DNA of 64,000 nt from an uncultured Candidatus Entotheonella sp. (lineage in GTDB: Bacteria; Tectomicrobia; Entotheonellia; Entotheonellales; Entotheonellaceae): contig OX639990.1 of NCBI GenBank assembly GCA_951828535.1, forward strand, positions 124,001-188,000, written 5' to 3'. Made by a program: the position numbers and the translations under genes. Positions within the stretch are counted from its first letter, which is position 1; each line of letters opens with the position of its first letter. Positions 50,927-59,374 of the stretch are shown in pieces. The notes beneath the pieces are model-generated. The model worked only from the letters and a program-made list of their open reading frames with translations, did not search any database and was not told where the DNA came from.

Positions 50927-53098
50927 TCACGTATGCCAATTGCCCCGCCTGACATTCCTGGCGCGGTCTACTGAAAGCACGCCCCGCACGCCTTCAATCC
51001 GGCGAATGACCTCGTTCAGATGGTTCACGTCACGGACATCGACCGTCATATCCATGTAGGCTTTCTTGTCAATGGTGGTCGTTGTGTTGAACCGGCTGAT
51101 ATTCACCTTGCACGCTGAAACAGCGGCGCTCACGCTTGCCAGAACGCCTTGTTCGTCGTGGGTCACAAGCGCGATTGCCGCAGAGTGCAGGGTCTCGCCG
51201 GCATCGTCCCACGACACCGAGGTGCGCCTTTCTGCGTCGTATTCCAGCTTTCGCGTGCTTTCACAGTCCGTGGTGTGAATGCTGACGCCGCGCCCACGCG
51301 TGACGTAGCCGACGATGCGGTCGCCGGGTAGGGGGCTGCAGCAGCGAGCGATATTGATGAGGACGTCGGTGAGCCCGTGCACCTTCACCCCCTCACTGCG
51401 TGGCTGCTGTCGACCGGACGGTGCCACCTCCTTGCCCTGATTCCTTTTGTCCTTGATTAAGTTTGACGGTAGCAAACGATGCGCGACTTGCAGGGCTGAC
51501 ACGCGCCCGTAACCGACGGCTTCCAGCAGATCATTCGCCCTGTGGCAGCCAAACGCCGGGGCCGCGGCGAGTAGGACGTCCGTCTTCACATAGGGCTGTG
51601 AATTCGGCGTGTACTTGCGGATTTCGTGTTCCAGGCTGCGCATGCCCAAGGCGATGCTTCTTTCTTTGTCTTCCGACTTGAGCCACGCCTTGATGCGCGT
51701 CCGAGCGCGCGGCGTGACAACCCAGCGCAGCCAGTCGCGGTTCGGCACGTGGGAGGTGGAGGTAAGGACTTCGACAGTATCCCCGTTGCGCAATTGATAA
51801 CGCAGTGGCGCCATGCGGCCGTTTATCTTGGCGCCCGTGCACTGGTGACCCACGTCGGTATGCACGGAATAGGCGAAATCCACCGCCGTGGCGCCGCGCG
51901 GGAATGTCTTCACCTCGCCGCGTGGGGTAAAGACGTAGACTTCCTCCGGGAACATGTCGATCTTGACCGTTTCCATGAACTCGATGGGGTCTTTGAGATC
52001 CTGCTGCCATTCCATCAGTCGCCGCAGCCAGGCGAAATACTCCTCGTTCTGTTCGGTTGAGCCGCGTTCCTTGTAATGCCAATGCGCCGCGATACCTTCC
52101 TCCGCCGTGCGGTGCATCTCCTCGGTGCGAATCTGCAACTCAACGCGCTGGCGCTCGGGACCCAGCACGGTGGTGTGCAAGGATTGGTACATGTTGGGCT
52201 TAGGGAGTGCGATGTAATCCTTGAAGCGTCCGGGGATGGGCTTCCAGAGGGCGTGGATGATACCCAGGATGGCGTAACAGTTGCGCACCGTGTCGGTGAT
52301 GACCCGAACGGCCAGCAGGTCGTGGACTTCCTCGAACGGCAGTTGCTGGCGCTGCATCTTCTGGTAGATGCTGTAGTAATGCTTGGGCCGTCCCGAAAGC
52401 CGGCAGTCGATTCGCATTTGCGCGAGTTCTTTGGCTACCGTCTCCTGCACCTGTGCCAAGTAGCGCTCGCTTTCGTCCTGCTCGCCTGCGAACTGTGCCT
52501 CGATTTCCTGGAATGCACGCGGGTGCAGGTAGAAGAAGGACAGGTCTTCCATCTCGGCCTTCATCCAGGTAATGCCGAGACGATGGGCGAGGGGCGCGTA
52601 GATCTCCAGCGTTTCGCGGGCGACGAGGCGCTGCTTGTGGTCCGCCATGTGTTCCAGAGTGCGCAGGTTGTGCAGCCGGTCAGCGAGCTTGACCAGAATC
52701 ACCCGGATATCCTTGGCCATGGCAACCAGCATCTTGCGGAAGCTTTCCGCCTGCCGTTCCTCTTGGCTGAAGAACTCGAGCTTGCTCAGCTTGGTAACGC
52801 CGGAGACGAGGGCGGCGACCTCGGGGCTAAAGTCCGACGCGATCTGTTCCTCGCCGGCGTCGGTATCTTCGATGGTGTCGTGCAGCAGCGCGCTGGCGAT
52901 GGTCATGGCGTCCATTTGCAACTCGGTCAGAATGGACGCGACTTCCAAGGGATGTGAGATGTAGGGGATGCCGGATTTGCGTTTTTGATGCTGGTGGGCT
53001 TGTGCGGCAAATAGATAGGCGCGGCGAATCAGATCCGTGTCCGCTTGTGGATGATATTGCTCAACTGCGGCGATAACTGAATCAATGGTCAGCATCAT
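50927..53098 (-). CDS. rel: Bifunctional (p)ppGpp synthetase/hydrolase Rel
   Basis: The 723-residue RelA/SpoT-family protein has an N-terminal HD hydrolase domain (HDTIED, ALLHDTIEDTDAGE). The synthetase domain has PGRFKDYIALPKPNMYQS, with an RFKD motif diagnostic of bifunctional rather than RelA-only synthesis. TGS (DMFPEEVYVFTPRGEVKTF) and a C-terminal ACT domain (VTHDEQGVLASVSAAVSAC) follow. It makes and degrades the stringent alarmone. The adjacent Met-Met start pair is consistent with the family. Confidence 0.95.
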   Translation of the reverse strand: MMLTIDSVIAAVEQYHPQADTDLIRRAYLFAAQAHQHQKRKSGIPYISHPLEVASILTELQMDAMTIASALLHDTIEDTDAGEEQIASDFSPEVAALVSGVTKLSKLEFFSQEERQAESFRKMLVAMAKDIRVILVKLADRLHNLRTLEHMADHKQRLVARETLEIYAPLAHRLGITWMKAEMEDLSFFYLHPRAFQEIEAQFAGEQDESERYLAQVQETVAKELAQMRIDCRLSGRPKHYYSIYQKMQRQQLPFEEVHDLLAVRVITDTVRNCYAILGIIHALWKPIPGRFKDYIALPKPNMYQSLHTTVLGPERQRVELQIRTEEMHRTAEEGIAAHWHYKERGSTEQNEEYFAWLRRLMEWQQDLKDPIEFMETVKIDMFPEEVYVFTPRGEVKTFPRGATAVDFAYSVHTDVGHQCTGAKINGRMAPLRYQLRNGDTVEVLTSTSHVPNRDWLRWVVTPRARTRIKAWLKSEDKERSIALGMRSLEHEIRKYTPNSQPYVKTDVLLAAAPAFGCHRANDLLEAVGYGRVSALQVAHRLLPSNLIKDKRNQGKEVAPSGRQQPRSEGVKVHGLTDVLINIARCCSPLPGDRIVGYVTRGRGVSIHTTDCESTRKLEYDAERRTSVSWDDAGETLHSAAIALVTHDEQGVLASVSAAVSACKVNISRFNTTTTIDKKAYMDMTVDVRDVNHLNEVIRRIEGVRGVLSVDRARNVRRGNWHT

Positions 53099-53263
53099 AT
53101 CGTCGTCTATGGTTCAATAAAGGTGTGTCTTGGTTCACAGAACGACAGATGGCGACCTTAGCAAGCAAGCTTCTGAAAGTCAAGCATTTACCGTGGTTCA
53201 AAAGGCGCTATGGACAGCTTGAAGGGAGTGGTGGCGGGTCGTTTTAGGCGCACAATCCGGCGG

Positions 53264-53293
53264 TTGACATGCCTCTTGGCAATCCATTACCAT
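53264..53293 (+). promoter_or_regulatory. Candidate promoter of the acetyl-CoA synthetase gene
   Basis: Perfect TTGACA (53264-53269), 18-nt spacer, TACCAT (53288-53293). The leader would be about 80 nt. It lies in the divergent gap with rel; no CRP dyad was recognised. Confidence 0.45.
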
Positions 53294-53381
53294 GCCTCGC
53301 TATTGTGAAGCTGGAAAGGGCACGGAGGCTTGATTCAGACTTTTAGAATCAGCTTGTTCTGTTAGGTCAGAGGGGTGAGAG

Positions 53382-55475
53382 ATGAGCGAACCAGAGGTTG
53401 TGGCGACGAGTGAAGCGCAGATCGCCGTGCATTGGAAGGAGGAGGCTTATATTCAGCCATCGGCGCAATTTATCGCGCAGGCGAATATGACCGATCCGTA
53501 CGTTCACGATCGGTTTGGGCTTGACCGATTTCCTGAGTGTTTCAAAGAGTACGCCGATCTCCTCGACTGGTATGCGTATTGGCATACCTTGCTGGATACC
53601 AGTGATGCCCCGTGCTGGAAATGGTTTGTTGGTGGCAAGCTTAATGTTTCCTACAATTGTGTCGACCGTCATTTAACAAAGTATAGAAACAAAGCGGCCA
53701 TTCTTTATGTGCCGGAACCGGAAGATGAAGCTCACGTTGCCATTACCTATCAGGAACTGTACGTGCGGGTGAACGAATTTGCCGCCGTGCTACGGGATTT
53801 TGCTGGTGTCAAGGCAGGCGACCGGGTGACCATTCACATGCCGATGGTGCCGGAACTGCCGGTCGCCATGTTGGCTTGCGCCAGGTTGGGCGCCATTCAT
53901 TCGGTGGTGTTCGGCGGCTTCAGCGGCAAGTCATGCGGGGAGCGCATCGCCGATTCCGGCAGCCGGGTGCTGATCACGATGGATAGTTATTATCGCAGCG
54001 GCACACTTCTGGATCACAAAGAAAAGGCGGATGAGGCCGTGAAAACGGCGGCTGAGGAAGGCCAAGACGTTGATAAAGTCCTGGTATGGCGGCGTTATCC
54101 TGGCCAATACCATTCGGCGACGCCGATGCAGGACGGGCGTGACTATTTCGTGGACAACGAGTTGAAGACCCACGTCGGCAGCAGAATCGAGCCCGTGGCG
54201 CTGGCGGCCGAGGACCCGCTGTTCCTGATGTACACCAGTGGCACGACCGGGCGTCCCAAAGGCTGCCAGCACAGTACTGGCGGCTACCTTTCATACGTAG
54301 CAGGCACCTCCAAGTACGTGCAGGACATTCACCCCGAGGACGTGTACTGGTGCATGGCGGACATCGGCTGGATCACCGGGCATTCCTACATTGTCTACGG
54401 CCCGTTGTCTCTGGCGGCCACCACCGTCATGTACGAGGGCGTTCCGACCTATCCCGACGCCGGGCGCGCTTGGCGTATCGCCGAACAATTGGCGGTCAAC
54501 ATTTTCCACACCGCCCCCACTACCATTCGCATGCTGCGCAAAGCCGGGCCTGACGAACCGCAGAAATACAATTATCACTTCAAGCACATGACCACCGTTG
54601 GTGAGCCCATCGAACCCGAGGTGTGGCAGTGGTACTACGACGTCGTTGGCAAAGGTGAGGCCGTGATCTGCGACACTTGGTGGCAGACCGAGACCGGTGG
54701 CTTCTTGTGCAGCACCCTGCCCGCTCTGCAGGCCATGAAGGCGGGCAGCGCCGGGCCCAGCATGCCGGGCATTCATCCTGTCATCTACGACGAAAACGGC
54801 GATGAGGTGCCGGCGGGGTCGGGCAAGGCGGGCAACATCTGCATCCGCAATCCTTGGCCCGGTGGCTTTCAAACCATCTGGGGCGACCGGGAACGTTATG
54901 TATCAACGTACTATGGCAAGTACTGCAGGAACCCCGAGAGCAAGGAGTGGCGCGATTGGCCGTACTTCACCGGTGACGGCGCCATGCAGGCGGCGGACGG
55001 TTATTATCGCATCCTGGGCCGCGTCGACGACGTGATCAACGTTGCCGGCCACCGCCTGGGCACCAAGGAGCTTGAATCCGCCGGCCTCACCGTCGAGGAG
55101 ATCGCCGAGGCGGCGGTCGTGCCGGTTGCGGACGACATTCGTGGGCGGGTGCCGGATATGTATGTATCTCTGAAACCCGGTTTTGACGCCGGTCCGGTCA
55201 TCGAAGCCAAGGTAATCGAGGCCATCGAGACCATCATCGGCAAGATCGCCCGTCCGAAGCACGTGTACATCGTGCCGGACATGCCCAAGACGCGCTCCGG
55301 AAAGATCATGCGCCGCGTGTTGGCGGCAATCTCGAATACCATGGATATTGGTGACGTGACCACACTGGCGAACCCCGAAGTGGTGGAATCGGTCCGCCAA
55401 ATGGTCCAGGGCGAGGGCATGGTGGTGACCCAGGAAGGCCCCGAAGACCTGAAACTTTTCGGCGAGGAGCGTTAA
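53382..55475 (+). CDS. acs: Acetyl-CoA synthetase
   Basis: The 697-residue AMP-forming ligase has P-loop-like YTSGTTGRPKGCQHSTGGY and DTWWQTETGG. The Trp in that block (acetate pocket) indicates acetate over propionate. FRGDG-type WPYFTGDGAMQ, then GRVDDVINVAGHRLG, and the catalytic lysine in KTRSGKIMRR (the residue acetylated in Acs regulation) are present. It activates acetate to acetyl-CoA through acetyl-AMP. The ATG has GAGGGG upstream. A radical SAM gene follows after 18 nt. Confidence 0.95.
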   Translation: MSEPEVVATSEAQIAVHWKEEAYIQPSAQFIAQANMTDPYVHDRFGLDRFPECFKEYADLLDWYAYWHTLLDTSDAPCWKWFVGGKLNVSYNCVDRHLTKYRNKAAILYVPEPEDEAHVAITYQELYVRVNEFAAVLRDFAGVKAGDRVTIHMPMVPELPVAMLACARLGAIHSVVFGGFSGKSCGERIADSGSRVLITMDSYYRSGTLLDHKEKADEAVKTAAEEGQDVDKVLVWRRYPGQYHSATPMQDGRDYFVDNELKTHVGSRIEPVALAAEDPLFLMYTSGTTGRPKGCQHSTGGYLSYVAGTSKYVQDIHPEDVYWCMADIGWITGHSYIVYGPLSLAATTVMYEGVPTYPDAGRAWRIAEQLAVNIFHTAPTTIRMLRKAGPDEPQKYNYHFKHMTTVGEPIEPEVWQWYYDVVGKGEAVICDTWWQTETGGFLCSTLPALQAMKAGSAGPSMPGIHPVIYDENGDEVPAGSGKAGNICIRNPWPGGFQTIWGDRERYVSTYYGKYCRNPESKEWRDWPYFTGDGAMQAADGYYRILGRVDDVINVAGHRLGTKELESAGLTVEEIAEAAVVPVADDIRGRVPDMYVSLKPGFDAGPVIEAKVIEAIETIIGKIARPKHVYIVPDMPKTRSGKIMRRVLAAISNTMDIGDVTTLANPEVVESVRQMVQGEGMVVTQEGPEDLKLFGEER

Positions 55476-55493
55476 GCAACACGGAATAGTCCT

Positions 55494-56831
55494 ATGGTCT
55501 ATAAAGCCTATTCGGTTTCCTGGAACCTCACGCAGCGGTGCAACCTGTTTTGCGCGCACTGCTACATCAGCGCTTCCGCGGGCGCCGACGCTGCAGACGA
55601 ATTGACGACGGCTGAGTGCTACCGCGTGATGGACGATATCGCCCGCGTCAATCCGAGCATCTTTCTCATCCTTACCGGCGGCGAGCCGCTGCTGCGCAAG
55701 GATATATTTGACTTGGCGGCTTACGGGGCGGAACGGGATTTCACGGTCGTTCTGGGTACGAACGGGGTGCTGGTGCGCGAGAAGCAGGCCAAGCTGATGC
55801 GGCAGAGCGGCGTCCTCGGCGCCTCAATCAGTCTGGATTCCACGCGCGCCGACAAGCACGACGCCTTTCGCCATCAGGCCGGCTCCTGGGAGGGTGCTGT
55901 GCGGGCGACACGGGTCTTGAAGGACGAGGGCCTGGACTTCTCGTTGCACATGTCGGTGACCGACTGGAACGTCGACGAGATTCCGGCGATGGTCGATCTG
56001 GCGAACGACCTGGGCGCCAACGTGCTCAATTTCTTCTTTCTGGTGCGAACCGGGCGGGGCGAGAACCTGACGGATATCAGCGCGGAGCAGTACGAGGCGA
56101 TCCTGACGGCCTTGGCGCGTGCCCAAGGGGTTGGCGAAGACGGCGACACGGAGGCGACATCGGTTTTCAGCCAGCAGGAAGATCCGTGGAGCATGCCGGT
56201 CGGCGCGGCGGGCAAGCTCCTCATCCGCGCCAAGTGCGCCCCCCACTTTCGTCGCATTGTCTGGGAGCTCGATCCCAGCTCGCCGCTGCTCAAGAATTAC
56301 GCCCACGGCTCCTGCCCGGCCGGCAAATACTACTGCCGTATTACGCCGCGCGGCGATGTGACGCCGTGCCCCTATATGCCGGTCGTGGCGGGCAACCTGC
56401 GTCAGACGTCGTTCGCCGATCTGTGGGGTGGGTCCGACGTTTTCCAGGATCTGCGGGAGCCGGAACTAGGCGGGCGCTGCGGTCCGTGCGAGTTCAGCAA
56501 AATCTGTGGCGGCTGCCGCTGCCGAGCCTATGCCACCTATGGCGATTATCTGGCCGAAGACCCTGCTTGTTCCTATCAGCCGGGTCAGCACGGTGGTCAG
56601 GTGATCGAGCTTCCGGCATCGCAAACATTCGGCCTGGAGGTGAAGCCGGAACTGGTTTGGCAGCCGGCGGCCCGCGAGCGGCTGAAGGCGATTCCGTCAT
56701 TCGCCCGCGGTATGGTGGTGAAGGGTGTAGAAGCCTATGCTCGCTCGCAGGGTTACCGGGAGATAACTTCTGAGCTGTTGACCGAGATTCGCCAAACGTG
56801 GGGTGCGCGATTCCGTCCCAGACGGTCGTGA
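55494..56831 (+). CDS. Radical SAM/SPASM protein with C-terminal PCP_red domain (NirJ/AhbD-like)
   Basis: The 445-residue protein has the radical SAM site CNLFCAHCYIS (C-x3-C-x2-C) near residue 16, LILTGGEPLLRKD (GGE) and GASISLDSTRADKHD. The SPASM region holds CPAGKYYCRITPRGDVTPC and CGPCEFSKICGGCRCR, close to the haem-d1 and siroheme-decarboxylase enzymes NirJ and AhbD. Residues about 388-435 match the PCP_red domain (RLKAIPSFARGMVV, then EAYARSQGYREI) found at the end of protochlorophyllide reductase BchB/ChlB. A tetrapyrrole substrate is inferred. It starts 18 nt after acs. Confidence 0.85.
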   Translation: MVYKAYSVSWNLTQRCNLFCAHCYISASAGADAADELTTAECYRVMDDIARVNPSIFLILTGGEPLLRKDIFDLAAYGAERDFTVVLGTNGVLVREKQAKLMRQSGVLGASISLDSTRADKHDAFRHQAGSWEGAVRATRVLKDEGLDFSLHMSVTDWNVDEIPAMVDLANDLGANVLNFFFLVRTGRGENLTDISAEQYEAILTALARAQGVGEDGDTEATSVFSQQEDPWSMPVGAAGKLLIRAKCAPHFRRIVWELDPSSPLLKNYAHGSCPAGKYYCRITPRGDVTPCPYMPVVAGNLRQTSFADLWGGSDVFQDLREPELGGRCGPCEFSKICGGCRCRAYATYGDYLAEDPACSYQPGQHGGQVIELPASQTFGLEVKPELVWQPAARERLKAIPSFARGMVVKGVEAYARSQGYREITSELLTEIRQTWGARFRPRRS

Positions 56832-56894
56832 GCATCGCTGCCCCTTGTTGTTTCATGCGATAGACAGAGTTCCCCGTATAAGGAGACAGTGAAC

Positions 56895-57305
56895 ATGCCG
56901 AGCACGGAGGCCACGGGGCTTGAAAGCCGTCTGGACGCCATGCAGGAGCAATTGGCGCGCGTGCAGGAATTGTTGGTCGGTTTTTCGCAGCAGCTTGAGC
57001 AACAGCGCGTCGATACCGGTAAGGTCAACGAGAGCATCCAGCATTGGGTGACGGATTACGTTTCCCTGCGGCTGCAGGAATTGGTGCCGCACGCCTGCGA
57101 GCATGACGACGAGCCGGCGGCGGCGGACGGCCCATATTTGCCTGGCACCTCGGTTCCTTGTACCGAAGACGTGGTGCATCGTGTTGGGCGCATTCCCATT
57201 CCGTTTGTGCGTCAGATGGTGGTTCAGAAAGTCGCCGAGCAGGCCCGGCAGGAGGGTGCAGTGCGGGTCGACGTCGCCTTCTTTGAACAGGCGGCGACCT
57301 TCTGA
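56895..57305 (+). CDS. Small PCP_red-like protein
   Basis: The 136-residue protein has a helical coiled-coil N-terminus (LESRLDAMQEQLARVQELL). Its C-terminal residues 89-136 carry the same pattern as the PCP_red domain of the preceding gene: RVGRIPIPFVRQMVV, then VAEQARQEGAVRV. One residue is inserted between the P and the F. No catalytic residues are evident. ATG 56895 has AAGGAG 9 nt upstream; a GTG two codons earlier is too close to it. Location suggests a shared tetrapyrrole-related complex. Confidence 0.7.
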   Translation: MPSTEATGLESRLDAMQEQLARVQELLVGFSQQLEQQRVDTGKVNESIQHWVTDYVSLRLQELVPHACEHDDEPAAADGPYLPGTSVPCTEDVVHRVGRIPIPFVRQMVVQKVAEQARQEGAVRVDVAFFEQAATF

Positions 57306-57422
57306 CAATGCAAATTGCCAGGGGAGGATCTCCTGAGTTGGCAGCACTGGCAGAGTCACGTGCTGGCGGGTCCCAAGCTGTTTGAGGCGCCGTCGTAGCG
57401 TGGCTCCTTGAGGAGGTGTGGC

Positions 57423-57845
57423 ATGGCAAAATCCACGACGCTTCACGATTTCCTGGAGCGGTTGATCGACATGGGCGGCACCTTCATCTTGCGAAATGAG
57501 CATGGCTCCATGGAACTGCGCGGGCAGGACATGTATCTGCATCCCTATGAGGAGTGGCTGACGGTGTATCACACCAACGCCGAGAGGCCCGAAGCGCGCA
57601 GCCATCTGCATCTCAAACGGCATACCCTGCAAGCGGCCACGGTATGTCGTTCGGAAGGGCAGACACCGCACTTGGCGTTCTTCAAAACTGGCGAGCCTTG
57701 TGGTGACCCGCTGCTGGTCTGGTATTTCCCCAGCTTCTACGATTGGAGCCAGGGCAAGAGTCTCATACCCGACAACGTCGCCTGCTTTGAGTCGTTCGTC
57801 GAGACGTACGGTGAGCACGTTGGCTTTGCCGAGCAGACGGGGTGA
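57423..57845 (+). CDS. Possible ChuX/HutX-like haem-handling protein
   Basis: The 140-residue protein has no signal peptide. The central SHLHLKRHTLQAATVCRSEG and HLAFFKTGEPCGDPLLVWYF resemble ChuX/HutX haem-binding proteins, which have a histidine-rich strand followed by a F-F-x-x-x-G strand. The match is weak, so haem handling is a hypothesis supported by the neighbouring tetrapyrrole-type genes. GAGGAGG lies upstream of the ATG. It follows the PCP_red-like gene by 117 nt with no gene between. Confidence 0.45.
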   Translation: MAKSTTLHDFLERLIDMGGTFILRNEHGSMELRGQDMYLHPYEEWLTVYHTNAERPEARSHLHLKRHTLQAATVCRSEGQTPHLAFFKTGEPCGDPLLVWYFPSFYDWSQGKSLIPDNVACFESFVETYGEHVGFAEQTG

Positions 57846-57890
57846 CACGATGCACGCGCAGGCAAGGAATACCCGACAGAGGAATTGCAC

Positions 57891-59294
57891 GTGATTGACT
57901 CCTCGAATCGCCGTCTCACGCGGCTGTTGTTACTAAGCGGCTTGTTCGTGCTTTTCTTCTTCGGCTGCATATACGCCCAGGACGAGACACCGACCCCTGC
58001 GCCTCCCACGGAAACGACCGAGCCTGAAATTGCAGAGCCTTCCGGCACAGTTTCCGGCGAAAGGCCCACGGCTGAAATGCCTGAACCCTACCTGATGCTC
58101 GAGCCGGGAAGCAACCCGTCGGTCCGCGCCAAGAGTTCCGTGCTGATCGAGTATTCCAGTGGCAGGATCCTCCAGCAGCAGAACAAGGACGAGCAAATTC
58201 CCCCTGCCTCGTTTGCTAAGATGCTCACGTTGTACGTCGTATTCGATCTCATTGCAAAGCGTCAGGCACGCCTCGACGATGAGGTCTTCATTAGTGAGAA
58301 GGCATGGCGAACCGGCGGCTCGAAGATGTTCGTGCGGGAGGGCGATAGAGTGCCGTTGGAGGAATTGATCAAAGGTATTGCTGTCGTGTCCGGCAACGAC
58401 GCCTGCGTGGCGGTAGCCGAGCACTTCTCGGGCAGCGAGGAGGCGTTCGTCAAGGTCATGAACGAGACGGCCAGCCGATTGGGGATGATGAACAGCCACT
58501 TCGCCAATTCGCATGGGCTGCCGGGCCGCGGGCAACTCACCACGGCCCGCGACATGGCCCTGCTGGCCATGCACTACCTGAAAGATTTCCCACAAGTGCT
58601 GCAGTATCACTCGCTCACGGAGTACACCTTCTCCGACATACGCCAATATAACCGTAACCGGTTGCTGCGGAGGGACGACTCGGTCGATGGTCTCAAAACC
58701 GGCTTCACCGCCGCGTCCGGTTATCACTTGCTGGCCACCGCCGAACGGGAAGGGCGCCGGTTGATTTCGGTCCTCATGGGAGCGACCAGCCCCACCGTGC
58801 GCACGGAGGAGGCGGCGAAGCTGCTCAACTACGGCTACCGTCGCTATGCCTTCCTCGACGTGTTCCAGGAACCGGGCGCGGTGTTCGAGATTCCGGTATT
58901 CAAGGGAAAAGAAGACAGCATCGGCGTGGTGGCGGCGCGCAATCCAATGCTCATCGTGCCGGAAGAATTCAAGGATAAGCTCGAGCGCCGTGATACGTTG
59001 CCCGAGTACCTGATTGCCCCGGTGGAGTACCAGCAGGTGGTTGGTGAATATGTCGTCGGGCTGCAGGGCAGGCCTCTGGCATCCATATCGCTCATCACCG
59101 GCGGCTCGGTTGAACGCGCAGGCCTTGTAAAGGTGCTGGCCCATGGTTTCCATTTGCTGGACCGCAAGCAGAAGAAGCTCATCATATGGGCGGCTGTGGT
59201 CGTCATGGTCCTTATTATCGGGCGGCTGTACATCGCGTACCTCAGACATAAAAGGCGAAGGAGGCGAGCGAGGTACCGGCTGGCGCGAGATTGA
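57891..59294 (+). CDS. D-alanyl-D-alanine carboxypeptidase (PBP5/6-like)
   Basis: The 467-residue penicillin-binding protein has SxxK in PPASFAKMLTLYV, SGN in VVSGNDACVAVAEHF and KTG in VDGLKTGFTAASGYHL. A signal or anchor (LLLSGLFVLFFFGCIYAQ) precedes a Pro/Thr/Glu-rich linker. The PBP5_C-like domain follows the catalytic part, and a C-terminal helix (LIIWAAVVVMVLIIGRLYIAY) with a basic tail anchors it. It trims pentapeptide stems. The GTG start has AGAGG 8 nt upstream. Confidence 0.92.
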   Translation: MIDSSNRRLTRLLLLSGLFVLFFFGCIYAQDETPTPAPPTETTEPEIAEPSGTVSGERPTAEMPEPYLMLEPGSNPSVRAKSSVLIEYSSGRILQQQNKDEQIPPASFAKMLTLYVVFDLIAKRQARLDDEVFISEKAWRTGGSKMFVREGDRVPLEELIKGIAVVSGNDACVAVAEHFSGSEEAFVKVMNETASRLGMMNSHFANSHGLPGRGQLTTARDMALLAMHYLKDFPQVLQYHSLTEYTFSDIRQYNRNRLLRRDDSVDGLKTGFTAASGYHLLATAEREGRRLISVLMGATSPTVRTEEAAKLLNYGYRRYAFLDVFQEPGAVFEIPVFKGKEDSIGVVAARNPMLIVPEEFKDKLERRDTLPEYLIAPVEYQQVVGEYVVGLQGRPLASISLITGGSVERAGLVKVLAHGFHLLDRKQKKLIIWAAVVVMVLIIGRLYIAYLRHKRRRRRARYRLARD

Positions 59295-59332
59295 CGATTC
59301 TCGCGCCCCTATCCCTCTCGCGCTAGCGAGAG
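59282..59332. repeat. Two adjacent palindromes after the carboxypeptidase gene
   Basis: GGCGCGAGA-N8-TCTCGCGCC (59282-59307, spanning the stop codon) and CTCTCGC-GCTA-GCGAGAG (59315-59332). No T-tract follows, so they may be terminators or mRNA-stabilising structures. Confidence 0.5.
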
Positions 59333-59374
59333 TCCGTGTGTGGAAAATGTCAACGCCGTGAAGAGGAGAAGGCA

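Noticed and set aside
56889-56894. GTG start two codons upstream in the PCP_red-like gene
   Set aside because: It lies only 3 nt from AAGGAG; the ATG at 56895 has correct spacing.
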